Of a DNA stretch of 64,000 bases, positions 1 to 14,033 are shown one piece after another. Numbering within the stretch: the stretch's first letter is position 1; every line of letters begins with the position of its first letter. The notes under the pieces were generated by a model, which was not told where the DNA came from, did no database searches, and saw only the letters and a program-made list of their open reading frames with translations. Source of the stretch: Vespula vulgaris (Eukaryota; Arthropoda; Insecta; Hymenoptera; Vespidae); assembly GCF_905475345.1 (NCBI RefSeq), contig NC_066593.1, positions 1,252,274 to 1,316,273 on the forward strand, written 5' to 3'. Position numbers and translations under genes: made by a program.

Positions 1-39
1 GGTTCACGTTGCAGCATCCCCCTCCACCCTTCTACCCTT

Positions 40-116
40 CTCCTCGTCCACCTCTTACTCCTCCTACTCCTACTACTCCTACTCTTACTCCTACTCTTAC
101 TCCTCCTACTCCTGCA
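40..116 (+). repeat. pyrimidine-rich CTCCTA/CTACTC minisatellite
   Basis: Imperfect units of CTCCTACT and CTTACTCCT in tandem. It accounts for the Pro/Thr-rich open frame at the window start. Confidence 0.8.
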
Positions 117-1344
117 TCACTCTACTGCTCACCTTTATCGAGAGTCGATGCCACCCTACGACGAATAAATTTGAATTTCCGATGCGTTGCACGAAATTCT
201 CATATCGCCGTTCGGAATTACGTTCGGAACACAAATGTCCCCTCTTAAAGAACATCCTCCTGTCACTCGGACAAATATCATCGACTATATCATTGTTATC
301 AACGATCGGGTAGTTTTCAAATTCCAAATCGATTTCAAATAGATCGTTTGATATTTAAAAGGTGAGAATAAGTTGAAGATAAAGAAGAGGTAGAAGAATA
401 TAGGGAGAAAGTGGAAAGAAAAATTCTTTCTCTCTTTCTCTCTCTCTCTCTCTTTCTACCTTTTCCTCACTTCTTCCATCTTTTCTTTTCTTTACTTTTC
501 TTTTCTTTTCTATTCTTTTCTTTTCTTCTTTCCTTTTCACTTCTCTTCTCTTCGTTGAACCGCAACGAGTCCGGGCGCTGGCATTATCTCATTTTTATTC
601 ATTCGCTACATTGTTTCTGGATTATAGGTTGTCCGCATCGCCGATCCATTCATCATCGATGCATTTTTATCGAGCCAGCCATGATTTACTTCGGCACCGA
701 AATACGCTCTTGTAAAAGCGTTCCTATCGGTTGCCTTCGGGCATCCGCCATTGTTTTTCGATGCCTTTAAGAGAGAAATATACGTATGTATATCTAAAAA
801 AAACAAACTTTTTTTTTTTAGATATTAAAACTTTGCGAGTCTCTAGAGGTGTATAAAATATACGTAATAACGTGAACGAAAACGATTTTTGATCGATTTT
901 TAACGCGACGGATTATCGCCGAAGGATGGCGAAAGAATATATATATATATATATATACACAAAATCAGGCTAAAAAAGATTGCAAGGAGTAGATAGATAA
1001 GAGATCCGTTAACGAAGACCGAGGAGTTAGAGCTCGTAGTTTAAAGCGAGCCTATAAATTTATCTATTTCTAAGCGATCTCGTAGATACGGTGTATCGGA
1101 GCTAGGTATCCTTTGTTTCTTCGCATAATATCCTAGAAGCGAAGGTAAAACGTTCCAGAGGGAATAAACCACTGACGTTGAGCGAGAGAGAGAGAGAGAG
1201 AGAGTAAATAAGAGAGAGCTACGAAACTAGTCACGAATATATATATTCTATATAAGAAAGAGAGAGAAAGGGCAAAGACACGCAAGGGAGAACCATAATG
1301 TCTTCTCTTCTCGCGAGCATTGACCGAAGGTGGATCGATTAAGT

Positions 1345-1436
1345 CATGCGTCTCTCTCTCTCTCTCTATCTTTCTCTCTGTCTCTGTCTGTTTATCTGTC
1401 TGTCTGTCTGTCTATCTGTCTATCTCTCTTTACTTA
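1345..1436 (+). repeat. (CT)n followed by (CTGT)n
   Basis: Compound pyrimidine-rich tract changing from TC to TCTG units. Confidence 0.85.
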
Positions 1437-3086
1437 TCTATGAAGCCATACGCAACTCGACAAGAAGCTTGCGAAGCTTTTCTGTAGAACTTTTTCGAGT
1501 TCGAAGAACCATAGCATTTACTAGGTCTTCCGGCTTCAGTTCTCCCTCTTTATATTTTCCTTTTTTCTTGTTTCTTTTTTTTTCTTTTCTCTTTTTATAT
1601 TCGTTTCTCTTAATAAACGAAGACTCGTCTTTCAAACGTTTTTCTTTTCCCTTAAGAAATAAAAAGAAGAAGAAGGATGGATTCGTTGAAAGGTGAATTT
1701 CTTTTTCTTTTCTCTTTCTTTTTTGTTTTTTTTTTTTTTTTTTTTTTTTGAATTATATGTATTCGTTCCAAATGCTCGTTTACGGTTCGTTTCGAAAATA
1801 GACTCTCCCATTTGATTATTTACAAGTTTCAACCTCTTCGTAAACCGCGATCGCCTTGAGCCTATTACGAGAGAGAGAAAGACAGAGAGAATCTCGACGC
1901 ACGTACGGACATCTGCATATCGGATTACACGGGACGACGAACGAAATGAACATAGGTGAAGCGGTGCGATCTAACGTACATAAATATGTAGTGCGTTCAA
2001 GATGTTTCGCGTTCTCCTATAATTGGCCATCTTCTCTTCTACTTCTCGCTATTCCACTGAATCAACCAGAGTCGACTGTTACTACCACATGTACATCTAT
2101 ATACTTATATGTGCATGAGTGTATATACGTATATGTATATATACGAATAGAAAGTTAGAATAATTCGCTTTGTATCTCTGCACAGATTTCTTCGAAATCA
2201 TTAAAATCGATCGATTGAGGACGCCTACGTCTAACGACAAAACTCTTCTAATAACAGCTCATACGTAATATACGCACACGATAGAAAATGGATAGAAAGC
2301 TTTGAAAAAAATTGCAGTTAATACGCAAATACCTATTTCTTGAATATCAGGAAAGAGTAGACAGAGACGAACATAGAGATAGACATAGAGATAGAGATAG
2401 AAATAGAGGGAGAGAGAAGGAGAGAGTATAGATTAGGTAGCTAGCTTAGATGTGGCATGATTCACATGGAATTCTAAGAATTCAGAACCGATTGATGTTT
2501 CACGACATGCCGAGGCTGGATGCTGGGGAATTGCAAATAGATGCCTTTATAGCTGACAAGCACGACACTGCTTCGGAAATTCTATCGAATACCACGATCC
2601 ATCCGGTATCCGCGATGACCGCGATCGAATATTTTAAATATAACGAATGGCTAGTCTGCATGACAGAAACTAATAGGATATTCATCGAACAAAATCCCCC
2701 ATGCATTTTCATTCTTCTCGTGTTCCATCGAACTTACTCTTCTCGACGAACTTTTAGAAATATTATTCTATTACTTTTTTTTTTTTCTTTGCTCTCTTTT
2801 CTTCATTTTATTTCATTCCATTCTATTTTATTCTATTTTCTTTTCAATATCCCTTAATAAAAATATCAAAGAAATTCAATCGAAAGGAAAGAAATTCATT
2901 GAAAATAAAAGAAATAGAAATTCCTTTCTCGTCGCCTTCGTGAACTTTTTACATTATTTTTAGATTTTAATTTACCTGACAATGAACTTAGACTTTTTGT
3001 ATGCAAAATATAGGAAAGGAGAGAAAAAAGAGAGATAGAGATAGATAAAGATAAAGTGAGCGAGTGAGCGAGTGAGTGAGTGACTA

Positions 3087-3129
<43 letters not shown>

Positions 3130-3680
3130 GAAGGAAGAGAAGCAAGGTAAAAGATAAGGGGGATGAGATACGATAATAGTCAAGGCGTACGCAGCATCCA
3201 ACGTAGCTACGTGGCTCTTATAATAGATAGTCGTGGGCGTTCGTTAGGGCGTCCAGGAGAAGTACTCACATTGTTCCAACGGAACAACGGCGAAACAATG
3301 TGGCCATCTTCTCTTCCTCCTTCCTCATCGTTCTAGTCTTTACGGATCTCTCCTTGTTGAAGGAGATCTAGAGTGGGGAGGATCTCTTGCCGAGCCGTTT
3401 CCGCCAGGCATAAAACATAATCTAAGAACGAATCGCCTGTCAACGTTATTCTCTCTTTCTTTCTTTCTCTCTTGTTTATCTATCTATCTCTCTTTATCTC
3501 TCTTTAAGACGGATATGATACAATTTATTACGAAATTGTTTATATTCTTGCTCGATTGAAAAATTTGCGAAAAGAAAATTAATTGATAATTTTCTTTTTT
3601 CTTTCTTTCTTTTTTTTTTCGATAGAGTGAGGGAGGGACTGCGATAGTAAGAGAGATGGATTTTAATTGGAAGCTGGTAA

Positions 3681-3716
<36 letters not shown>

Positions 3717-4635
3717 CCTTGAACAATCTCATTAAGGTCCCAATTATCCAGTCCAAAAAGGCTAAATCGTGTACGGCCGATAATTATTCTGCGTTGGAAA
3801 ACGAGCGATACTCGAAATCGCAAAAACCACCCTGTCAGTCTCATTATCGGTTATGCTTCTTTCTCTCTCACCAACGAGCTAACGATGAATTACGGTTCCG
3901 TGGCTCGAAGTTCATCGAGTCATCGTCGACTCGATGCTGCTTGAAACCAGCAATGAAATCGCGTCGATGAGTCGAAGGAACGTTAAACGGCGTCCTTGTC
4001 ACGTTGTCGTCGTCGTCGTCGTCGTCGTGGTTGTCGTAGTTCGACGAGATAAATGCTGCCAAGGATAGACGATCGGGAATCTTGCGATTGAAAATTATCG
4101 CTTGGTGGTAAAACGATGTAAAGATAAAGGAGGAGAGAGAAGGTAGAAATTAAAAAAAGAGAAAAAGGAAAAGGAAAATGAAGAATTACGAGCTATTATT
4201 GCACGTTGTCGTTATTGAAAGAAGAAAAAAAAAAGAGAAGAGAAGAGAAAGAAAAATAAAGAGAAAAAGAAGAGAGAAAGAGCAACTGAAAGAGGAAGAA
4301 AATTAAAGATGTTGCTTATATATATATATATAAAAAAAAAGAAAAGAAAAGAAAAAATAAAGACAAAGAGAAAGAAAAAGAGAGAGATAATCCTAGAAAA
4401 AGAAAAATGTTTCCAATCCCTCGTAACGGATAGTAGAAAAGAAAGAAGAATTGTGTGGCCGAACAATTCACGTACGATCTCCTTAGTTTATGAGGCGAAC
4501 AGTATAAAACTCAGCGAAAGAGCGATTTGCAAATACGAGTGGAACCGTAAAAGGAAGCGAGGGTATGTTGCGCCACCCCCTACCTACTACCGTTCTTCCG
4601 AGTCTTTTTCACGAGTGAAAGAGAAAAAAATAAAG

Positions 4636-4673
<38 letters not shown>

Positions 4674-4879
4674 TGAAAGAAAATATCGTCAAGTAATGGC
4701 GATCGTCCCGTTCGATGTCCGCCCATTTCATGGCATGTGAACTTCACAGTATATTTTTCGTTCCTCCTTTTAAAGAGACTCACCACCCCATTGGATAGGA
4801 GAGGTTAGGTACTTTACTATACGTTGAAAGCAGTTAAAAGGTGAATCTTCCGGTTTTCCTGACGTAGGTAGAGGAGAGT

Positions 4880-4925
4880 GGAAGAGGAAGAGGAAGAGGA
4901 AGAGGAAGAGGAAGAGGAAGAGGAG
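4880..4925 (+). repeat. (GAAGAG)n hexamer array
   Basis: About seven regular copies of a purine hexamer, the start of a longer purine-only tract to about 4963. Confidence 0.85.
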
Positions 4926-6273
4926 GAAGAAGAGAAAGAGGAGGACGAGGAGAAAAGAAGATGGTTGAAATTTCGATCTAATAATGGTAAATCGTTCTTA
5001 ATGTCGCTGTCATCGATAGGATCATAAACGCCTCCTTTGTCGGAAGATTAAAGACGGGTGAGTCATCGTTTCTCGAGGTCGCCTTTTATCCTTATATTTT
5101 TGGGTTGAAGAAGGCCGTCATCATGATCAACGTGAACATTTTTACGTAAGAGGAGTGCTGCTTGAGAAACTACAACAAAGGATTCGTTGTAGCGATGGTT
5201 AATGAGAACGGTAAATTTACTACTCTTCAGACCGAATCTCTTCTCTCTCCCTCTCTTTCTGTTTCTCTTTTTCTCTCTGTCTCTTTTTCTCTTTCGGTTT
5301 CTGTCTCTTCAAGAGTAAAAGGAACGAAACGTTTAATTAATTTCGCAACATCTTTTATTCATCGATGAACGTTCCGCGTGTTGAGGATACCGATTACGAA
5401 TGCATCGAAGACCGATATCTCGCGCGGTTGCGTTTTATTCACGACGCATATTGATTGCTCATTAATTCTAGCGAATTAAGAGGTGCACGTACGACTTGGG
5501 TGAAAGGGAGGGGGTATCGCGAGAGCTGGAGTAGGGGAGAGCAAAAAAATTAGCGAATGTCTCTACACTCCTACTATTTTATCTTCTTCTTCTTCTTCTT
5601 CTTTTATTCTTATCATTCTTATCGCTCTATTTTCACGAAGTATTCGTAATAAATTGATCGTTACTCCGATATATAAATTGGAATGTTTGCCTATAAGGAG
5701 ATTCATGAGATGCTCGAGAAGAAATGAATCATGCGACTTATTCTCGAGAAGTTATGAAAATACTTTTTTTCCTTTCGTTCTTTCTTTTTTTCTTTTCTAA
5801 TTTTTTTTTTTCTTTTTCCCCCGGACCATTCCTTTCATCCAAAGTCTACGCTAGAAAAATATGAAAATAGGCGCTGACAAAAGTTTTCCACCCTTTTGAA
5901 CGAAAACGGTCATTACGGCAAGTCTGCCATGACAATTGGACGCCTCGCTGTTGGATACCCACGATGACTATAAGAAACTTCGTACGGAATTCAATTTAGT
6001 CCGTGCGTGCGGAAAGAAAAGTTTAAGTTGATTCTTTCTCTCTCTCTCCCCCTTTCTATGTCTTTTACGAAAAGACTACACCTACCCTTTGCTACCACTT
6101 CAGTGACCTCTATCTTCGCTCACCGTATTGGAAATAACTTTCTTCTATTACTACTTGTCGTTTCCTCAACACCATTTCCTAACTTTTCGCGTTCATTTGA
6201 GAAGATCATTTCTTTTTTTTATACCTTATTTCATTTCTCTCTTTCGAAAGAGAGAGAGAGAGAGAAAGAGGGG

Positions 6274-6304
<31 letters not shown>

Positions 6305-6894
6305 TATACGAGTACATAAAAGAAAAAGTATCTTAACGAAAGGAACTTGGAATTATTCAACTTCGACTTAAAGATGAGAAAATTTACTTTCGAAGATCGG
6401 ATATTAGTTATTTCTCGTTAATTATTCGATAACGTTTCTGGGATCGTTTTAGCTTAGTCCGTTCATTTGAAATTCCTTTTTCCTAATAATCTTAAAGAAT
6501 TGAATCGCAAGGAATGAAATAAATATCGTTAAATGTTCGTTTAAATGTCTTCTCTATATCTTCATTCTCTCCTTGAATTCATCGTTCAATGAGGAAAAAA
6601 CGTGATACGAGGAATAGAGGAAACGAAAAGAAAAAAAAAAGTTGGATTAATTCAATTCCGGTAGATAATAGTATTAGAGTGTTGAATAGGAATGATCTAC
6701 GGTTTGAAAAGTGCTACGAAAAGCAAATTACGATTTGTTAAGATATCTAGCTCAGCTTAGAAAATGAAATTCTTCTTCTGCGCATGTTTCATTCCTATAT
6801 TTGCTCCATGCTTTTAATCCTGTTATACATTCGGTATGAATATACCTACAGCGTATCAGCTTTTCGCATGGAGGAGTTTTAAAGAGGAAGCATA

Positions 6895-7035
6895 GCAGAG
6901 CAACAGCATCAGCAAGCAACGACACCAGCAGCACCAGCACCAGCACCAGCACCAGCACCAACCAGTACCAGCACCAGCAGCACCAACAGTAGTAGCAGCA
7001 ATAACAGCAATAGTAGCAACAGTAGTAGTGTATCA
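6895..7035 (+). repeat. CAG/CAC/TAG trinucleotide tract
   Basis: AGCACC, AGCAGC and AGTAGC units. Frames on the minus strand through it give Leu/Val/Gly or Cys/Tyr runs, not a gene. Confidence 0.8.
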
Positions 7036-7405
7036 ACGCGACCACCACCGTCGTTTCTACTAAATTCAATGCAATCTGCCAGTATTGAACGCCAAGTTAT
7101 AGAAATATTCGTTTGGCAAGATAGAATTTTTGATCCGACTGATGTTAACTTTCCTTCGATCAATTAATGATCACATTGCGCGATATTAGGGGAAAAAATA
7201 TAAAAATGTAGAAATATTGCGATAAATTATTAGAAGAAAAAAGAACGAAAAGAGAAACAAAATAAAAAATAAAAAAAAAAAAGAAAGAAAGAACGAAATA
7301 TAAAACGAAAATATAAAATTCATTTTACTAAACGAAACGATGGAATTCGTGCAACAACGATACGTCTGGATCACTCTCGAGTCCTCTTCTTTTTCCAAAC
7401 ACCGT

Positions 7406-7447
<42 letters not shown>

Positions 7448-7765
7448 ATAAAACGCCAGAACCCGCAGGAAACTTTTTTCCCAGCTCGCACAAAGCGCAG
7501 AATCGACGGATTCGAACGGAGCCCTCCTCCCCCCTTGCGGTTCGTTGGCGTAAGCCGAATATTACTTTTTCGCACCGTTACGTTTTAATAAAAGAGCGCT
7601 AACACTTGGACACCCCTCGGTCCCGCACCCCCTTAACCACCTCTCTTTTCCACCCCTCGCGCTTCACCTTCTCGTCATCCTCATCCTTCCTTTCCGTTCA
7701 TATTTCGAGCGCTGAATATTAATCGAGCGATCGTTCGTCTCTCCCACACCCTTTTACCTCTCTCC

Positions 7766-7768
<3 letters not shown>

Positions 7769-7811
<43 letters not shown>
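7769..7811 (+). repeat. (CT)n
   Basis: Nearly perfect dinucleotide run of over 40 bases. Confidence 0.9.
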
Positions 7812-7813
<2 letters not shown>

Positions 7814-8125
7814 TTCTTCTTCTTCTTCTCTTTTCTGTGGTTCCACAAAGCGTACGATATACATATAAAGTTTCTTCCACGGCGACATTTTCGTCCTACG
7901 CTCGTCATTGTCCAGGCATTATATTTAAATTCTCTTCTTTTCTCTCTTTATCATTCATTGCTTATTTAATTTTTATCTTTCTCTTTTTCTTTTGCGCCGG
8001 AAAGTACGACGCGTGTGGGACGACGGGAGGCTTGACAACGATGCCATGAGAATGCTAATTATTATTATCGTCTATTTTTAAATCCATTCAGAGACACGAG
8101 TATATACATATACTCGTAAATACAC

Positions 8126-8128
<3 letters not shown>

Positions 8129-8182
<54 letters not shown>
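8129..8182 (+). repeat. (GA)n
   Basis: Nearly perfect dinucleotide run of about 54 bases. Confidence 0.9.
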
Positions 8183-8187
<5 letters not shown>

Positions 8188-9348
8188 GGAGAGAAATCTG
8201 TTCTCTCTTCCTCTTTCCTACTCTTCGACTTTCTTTTCCTTTTGCTTACCGTTGAGCCGAGTTGAGCCGGATTAAATCCTTTATGGAGCGAATCTTTGAG
8301 TCGTCCTTTCGCTACGTTTTCTACATTGGCTATGAGCCAGCCAAGCAGACGGTCGTTCCCCTTCCGTCGTTCTCCACCATCATTCCTAAAGATACACGAG
8401 TAAGCTTTGACGTTTGCTTATCGACGGTGGTCGATATTTTTTTCTTTTTGTTTCTATTTTTTTTCTCGTTTTTTCTTCGGTTTTTCTTTTTTTTAAATAT
8501 ATATACCCATACAGAGTATAGGTGTATCCGAAAGAGATCGAAAGGTTCGAGACATTTCCCTCTTTTTTTTTTCCTGTATTTTTTTTTTCCTTTTCGAAAA
8601 GAGAAGTTTCCACGAGATCGATAAGACTAGAAAATTTTCAAAGAAGAAGTACCTACTCTAGCGTACGAGTTAGGTAGAAACGAAAGCTCGGAAAGAACGT
8701 GCCTAGACTAATGGGATTACCGTTTTACGTCTTACAACTCGTGTTTTATGTCCCGAGGAAACACGCTCCGAATCGGTACGTGCGTTGTTAGGAAGATGTA
8801 TGTGCCTCGAGGGGATAGAATTCCGACGACGTTAGGAATCTGAAAAAAAAATATTTAAGGAAAGAAGCCTAGGGATACGTGACTTGCGAAGACGATAAAT
8901 AAATCGAATAAATTTGACGTCGCGAAGAAAAATATCGATATTATGAATCGTCATGGATAAATACAAAAGAGGAAGAGAGAGGTAGAGAAAGGGAGAGAGA
9001 AAGAGAGATACAAACAAGAAAACATAAGCAAGGAAGGAAGATAATAGAGGCGTCTAGACGAGAATTAACGAGCTCACCGCGAGGACAATGAGCGTAATTT
9101 GCATTCTCGTCAGACTTTCGTTGCATCTACGAAGAGAGGGGGCGGACAGAAACGGCAACGGCCGACAACTCATTTACCAGTTTAATACAGTTAGAACGGT
9201 ATTATCATACATCCGAAAGTTTCTAACAAAGCCAGCTTGTAAAAGACAAGCCGTATCTAGTTTTCAGAGTGCTTTTCCTGGAAATTCGGGATCACGTAAA
9301 GCGGCTCGTTTTAAATTAACGACCCTTAAATCGGGGCGGGTTTGGTAA

Positions 9349-9354
<6 letters not shown>

Positions 9355-9381
<27 letters not shown>

Positions 9382-9443
9382 TATATATATATATATAGAA
9401 GGAGAGAAAGATGTAAAACGAAGTATATATCGGTGAAAAAGAC

Positions 9444-9500
<57 letters not shown>
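9355..9500 (+). repeat. (GA)n, (TA)n, (GA)n compound repeat
   Basis: Two GA runs flank a short TA run and a unique spacer. Confidence 0.85.
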
Positions 9501-9502
<2 letters not shown>

Positions 9503-10186
9503 GAGATATAGAGAAAGAGAAGTAAATCTTTACGAGCAGTTTACGTCAGAGAACGGTGACGTCCACTTTCGACGGAAATAATATCGGGTCGTGCTTGGCT
9601 CTATTCTCCTTTTTCAAAGATGGCAGTTACAAAAGGACGAAAAAAGGAAGAGGGGCAAGCAGAAAGGGCGGGTGGCGAACGTCGAGCGACATTACTGGCC
9701 GGTCCGTCGCCGCCTGTTCCATTTGTCCTACCGAGCACGTCATCATGAAGTCATATTTCACGACTTATGGTAATTACGATCTACCACCCAGAAGTCACAT
9801 TCACATCGTATTCGCAATGTCCGCGTGCGCGCGTGCCGCAGAAGCTACAACAGGGAGACTCTTTGTCACTCGGCCGTGCGTATGTATTGCGTATGCATGC
9901 ATGCACGTGTGTACGTACGTGCGTATTAGTTTTTGTTTGTATGTGTGTATGTATCTATCTACGTGTGTTAGACCGGACAACTAGGCAGACTCCGCGTATT
10001 ACGGTTTTCAAGGGACGAATAGTAGCCATTTGTCCGATGTGCCTCTGGTATCAATCTCCAGTGTACGCCGTTGTGGCTTTGACCACGACGCAGATCGTCG
10101 CTTCGAGTAATAATTATAGCTCGGCCATGGTGTATACGTAAAGAAAAAGAAAAAGAGAGAGAAAGAAAAAGGAAAGAAAAAAAGAA

Positions 10187-10222
<36 letters not shown>

Positions 10223-11179
10223 AAAAATGGAAAAAGAAAGAAAAAAAGGGAAGACAGAAATTCTTGACAGAATCAAAACAACGAAACCGCTTTGATCGTA
10301 ACGATCCGACATACATTTATATCCGTTCTCTCTTCGTGCGGACGTACATATATCTTATACATTGCATTGGAAAAAGGATCAAAAAAGAAGCACCGTATGT
10401 ACTCGTGTGTTGAAAATGATCTTTGATTTCTCTTCTGGAAAGACAAGTTCGAGTTTGCGCGCTCGAAGGATAACCACGAAGGATGAGTAATGCGGCTTTG
10501 GACTTCTCGACCGATTCTAAGATTTTCTAACGTTCTGACCACATACTTGGTGAGAAGAAAAAAAAAGAGAGAGAGAAGAAAGGAAGAAAAAAAAAGAAAG
10601 AGAAGAAATAAGCCGTTGAACCGAACGTTTTTCTTTCGCGAGGCTCTTGTATCTACGAACAAGAAACGTGTTTACACGAAGCCACAAGATCGGGAAGTTA
10701 CAAATCTATACGATCGTTCCGACTTCCGGTTAGAAAGAGACACGTAAGGAAACAGGTTAAGGAATTATATCGCGATAAGAGGGAAATCATTTTATCCTCT
10801 GTCGCAATTAAATAAGATCGATACAAATACGATAGAATCCTTCGATAGAGATCTTGGTGACATTTTGATCACCCGGTATAAAAGTAAATCTCGGTAGTAT
10901 TTCCTCGGAAGATACAGAGAGAGAGAGACGTTAGGGCTTGTTATGCAGCACCTAGAGAAGATCCAAACTCGTAATTTACAGATTGCATTTAAGCCGTTGC
11001 GTATTTAAGAAAGAAAGAGAGAGAGAGAGACAAAAACAGAGATAGACGGAGACAGAATGAAAGCCCATAGCGGTCTTGTTGTATTTCGAAGAAGCAACGA
11101 AAAGCCGTTTAAGCTCGATGGAGAAATCCCGTAGAACATTAAAGGAAACGTAGGTACTGGAGAATCGCGGAAAATAGTC

Positions 11180-11212
<33 letters not shown>

Positions 11213-11385
11213 GGAGAGAGAGAGAGAGAGAGAAGCTCATTCGTGAAAGCACTTCTCCCATACCCCTTTCTAAGCGACACGATATCTCAACGCTCGGCCA
11301 AGTTCGCCGGCTAAGATTTGGGTCGGAGAAATTATTGACTCGTACTACTTCGAATTTACGAGTATTTCCTCTCGATTCACATAGA

Positions 11386-11390
11386 ACGAC

Positions 11391-11422
<32 letters not shown>
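11386..11422 (+). repeat. (ACG)n trinucleotide array
   Basis: ACGACG run with one AAC unit. It gives poly-Thr, poly-Arg/Asp or poly-Val frames depending on strand. Confidence 0.85.
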
Positions 11423-13784
11423 TACTTCGATACACGTATACGTTTCACCTAGCACGAAATAGCACTTTCTTTAACCTATCGGAAACTAAACTTCCCTTTT
11501 CTTCTTTTTTACATTTTAGAATAGTGGCTCGAACTTTTTCGTGCTTGACATAATAGCGGATACAAAGTGGTTTCGATTTTATTTTCGGGGAAGGAGGACA
11601 AGAAAAAAAGAAAAGAAAGGGGATAGAAATAACTTTCAATGTAACAAATTCGTTTGAATTCGTTGTACGGTCGAAAGCTTTTAGTCGTAACTAAGGATAG
11701 CCTTCATACGAGACGATAAACGTCGCTTTTAAAGAGCCAACACTGAGAATCCAACTTATTGTTAAAGCTAAGTGAGACAGTAGAGCCGCTCCCAGTTTCG
11801 AGTCATTAATTAAGGGCTACGTCTTAATCGAGATCAGGGTTCTAAACGTTACAACCGTCATGACATAAACGTGCTGATCCGTGGTCCAGAAAGTAGGAAG
11901 AACGAGGGTCGTAGATCGGAAGACGCAACAGCGCGAGGTTAATAGGATCGTTTTGACGAGAATGGGACAAACCTAAAAGAATAGGAACGCTTCGACCATG
12001 TTTTATGTAGCGGGTGAATGGTACGTCATAAAATCTTTACCGTACGAAGTTATAAAGGGAAATGTCCTCTATAAAGTATACGTGCGAAGGTTAGAGTTCT
12101 GTGTGATATAAGTACCTAGCGTTATACTACTTGTATATCGACGATAAGATAAACATCTAGACGCGCGAGAAAGGATCCATTTTGTTGTCTTTGAAAATAT
12201 CGCCGATGGATAATTTTAAGAGATCCTTCGAACGATCGAAGATAAAAATAGACGAGGCGTTTTTGTAAAGGGGAAAAGAAAAAAATATATATATATATGA
12301 AAAATGAAGAAACAGAGAGAGAAAACAAGAATACACGCACACATGCATATATATATGTGTGTGTGTGTGTGTGTGCGTAGATAATAACGTATAATATTTT
12401 CGAGAATAAATAAATAGTCGTAGAAACGATGGGATCGGATCGATAACGGAAGAAGCTATATAAACGGAACGTTAAGATAAAAGTAGGAACAGAAGCAGCA
12501 TCCCAAGATTCATCTCCATATAGATCGTTCGTCTCTCGTCTGCAGTACACTTTAAAGCTTCTTACATTGTCTTCGCGACGTGCACTGCGAGCGGAAGTAA
12601 AAGGCAAGTGGGCGTCCAAGACGACTCGAGTACACGCTCCACCAAACAGCTCGTTAGTAGTCTGCTTTAGCACCACAACGTACACACAATGGCCTCTTCT
12701 CTTTCGAGATCTCTAATGATCTAATAGCTGCCGCCATAGTTTTCTGATTAAACGTTTTAATCGTGTCTTTATTTCCTTTCTTTCTCTTTTTTCTTCTTTC
12801 TTCCTCTTCCTCTTCCTCTTCTTCTTTTTCTTCTTTTTTTCTTGTCTCTCTCTTTTTTCTTCTTTTTCGATTTTAAACAGATGAAACTATATCTTTACCT
12901 TTTCGTACAAACTTCGTTAAGAACAATCTTGCAATATTGATTACGTAGAAACGTTGTAGAAGTTCGTTGAGAGAAAAGGTTTTAATATTCCACCTTCGAA
13001 CTCACGAAGAACTTTCAAATATTGATGATCAAAAGATGAAACCTCGCTTCGCATATCTGTCATCTTTCGAGATAGTTATCGAGTATCGTTGAGATACGAT
13101 AATGAGCTTAAGTACGTGACGATACTGATCGATTCAAAGATCGACGAGAAAGGAAGGAAAAAAAGAAGGAGAAACGAGACAAGGGAAGAAGAAGAAAGAA
13201 GAAAGAAAAAAAAGGAAGAACAAAACTCGCTCGATAGAAATCTCGATCGAGATACTTCATCTATTTAAATTATAATCGAACGGGAAGTATCAGAAACCGT
13301 ATAAATAAATCCAAGATATTAAATAACAATAACGATAATAACAACGATAACGTTTGATTACATTGAATTCGTTGGTGCGAAACGAGCAACGTTATTGCAC
13401 GTAAGAATTGTTAAACATCATTCTCTCCTCCCACTTAACAATCCACAATACCCATACGTAAGACGTATTTCAAACTACGTCGATATAGCCAATCGTGTAT
13501 TACTATGTTCTTTACCCTATCTATTCTCAAAGCATTTCTTTTTCTTTGGGCATAAGGGATGATTTTTACGAAGTCGTAACGAGTTCAACCAGGAGAATCT
13601 CGTTTTGCACGAGAGCGATCTACGCTCTAGACGATCCATACTTCTGATATCGAGTGACATCCAGCCGTAGAAACATGCAACGTCATTTGTTACCGACACG
13701 AACGATCGGCGTCGAGGTCGAGATGACAATGGGATCCGCCTTGGCACGGACACCCGCTGAGCGGGCGGGTGGGCGCGCGACTGA

Positions 13785-14033
13785 GTGAGAGAGAGAGAGA
13801 TAGATAGATAGATAGATAGATAGAGATAGAGAGAGAGAGAGAGAGAGAAAGAGATAGAAAGAGAAAGAGAAGGTTTCACGGGTAGGAGCCATTTTTCCCG
13901 ATGCAAATTCCGCGGTAATGCCTCTCGGTCGAGGTCCAGCAACCACGAAAGAGTAGGAGAGAGGGTTGGGAGAGAGAGAGAGAGAGGAAGAGGAAGAGAG
14001 AGGAAGAGAGAGAGAGAGAGAGAGAGAGAACGA
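13785..14033 (+). repeat. GA/GATA repeat cluster
   Basis: Two GA-rich runs, the first containing GATA units, flank a unique block at 13873-13965. Confidence 0.85.

Larger units (their letters stand above)
1..8250. other. non-coding, microsatellite-dense DNA
   Basis: Purine or pyrimidine tracts and AT runs are separated by short unique blocks. Unique blocks worth noting are 2450-2710 (open on both strands, no recognised product), 3200-3450, 5880-6000 and 7490-7720. No gene with splice borders could be supported. Open frames here are mainly translations of CT or GA tracts. Confidence 0.6.

Noticed and set aside
3720..3970. Plus frame through NNLIKVPIIQSKKAKSC...
   Set aside because: It begins inside a CT tract with no start or border of its own, and the complement of the (CGT)n region follows; judged chance.
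12122..12685. 187-codon minus frame
   Set aside because: Runs through CA and AT microsatellites, has no family signature, and its only protein-like part is the first 60 residues; not enough to call a gene.
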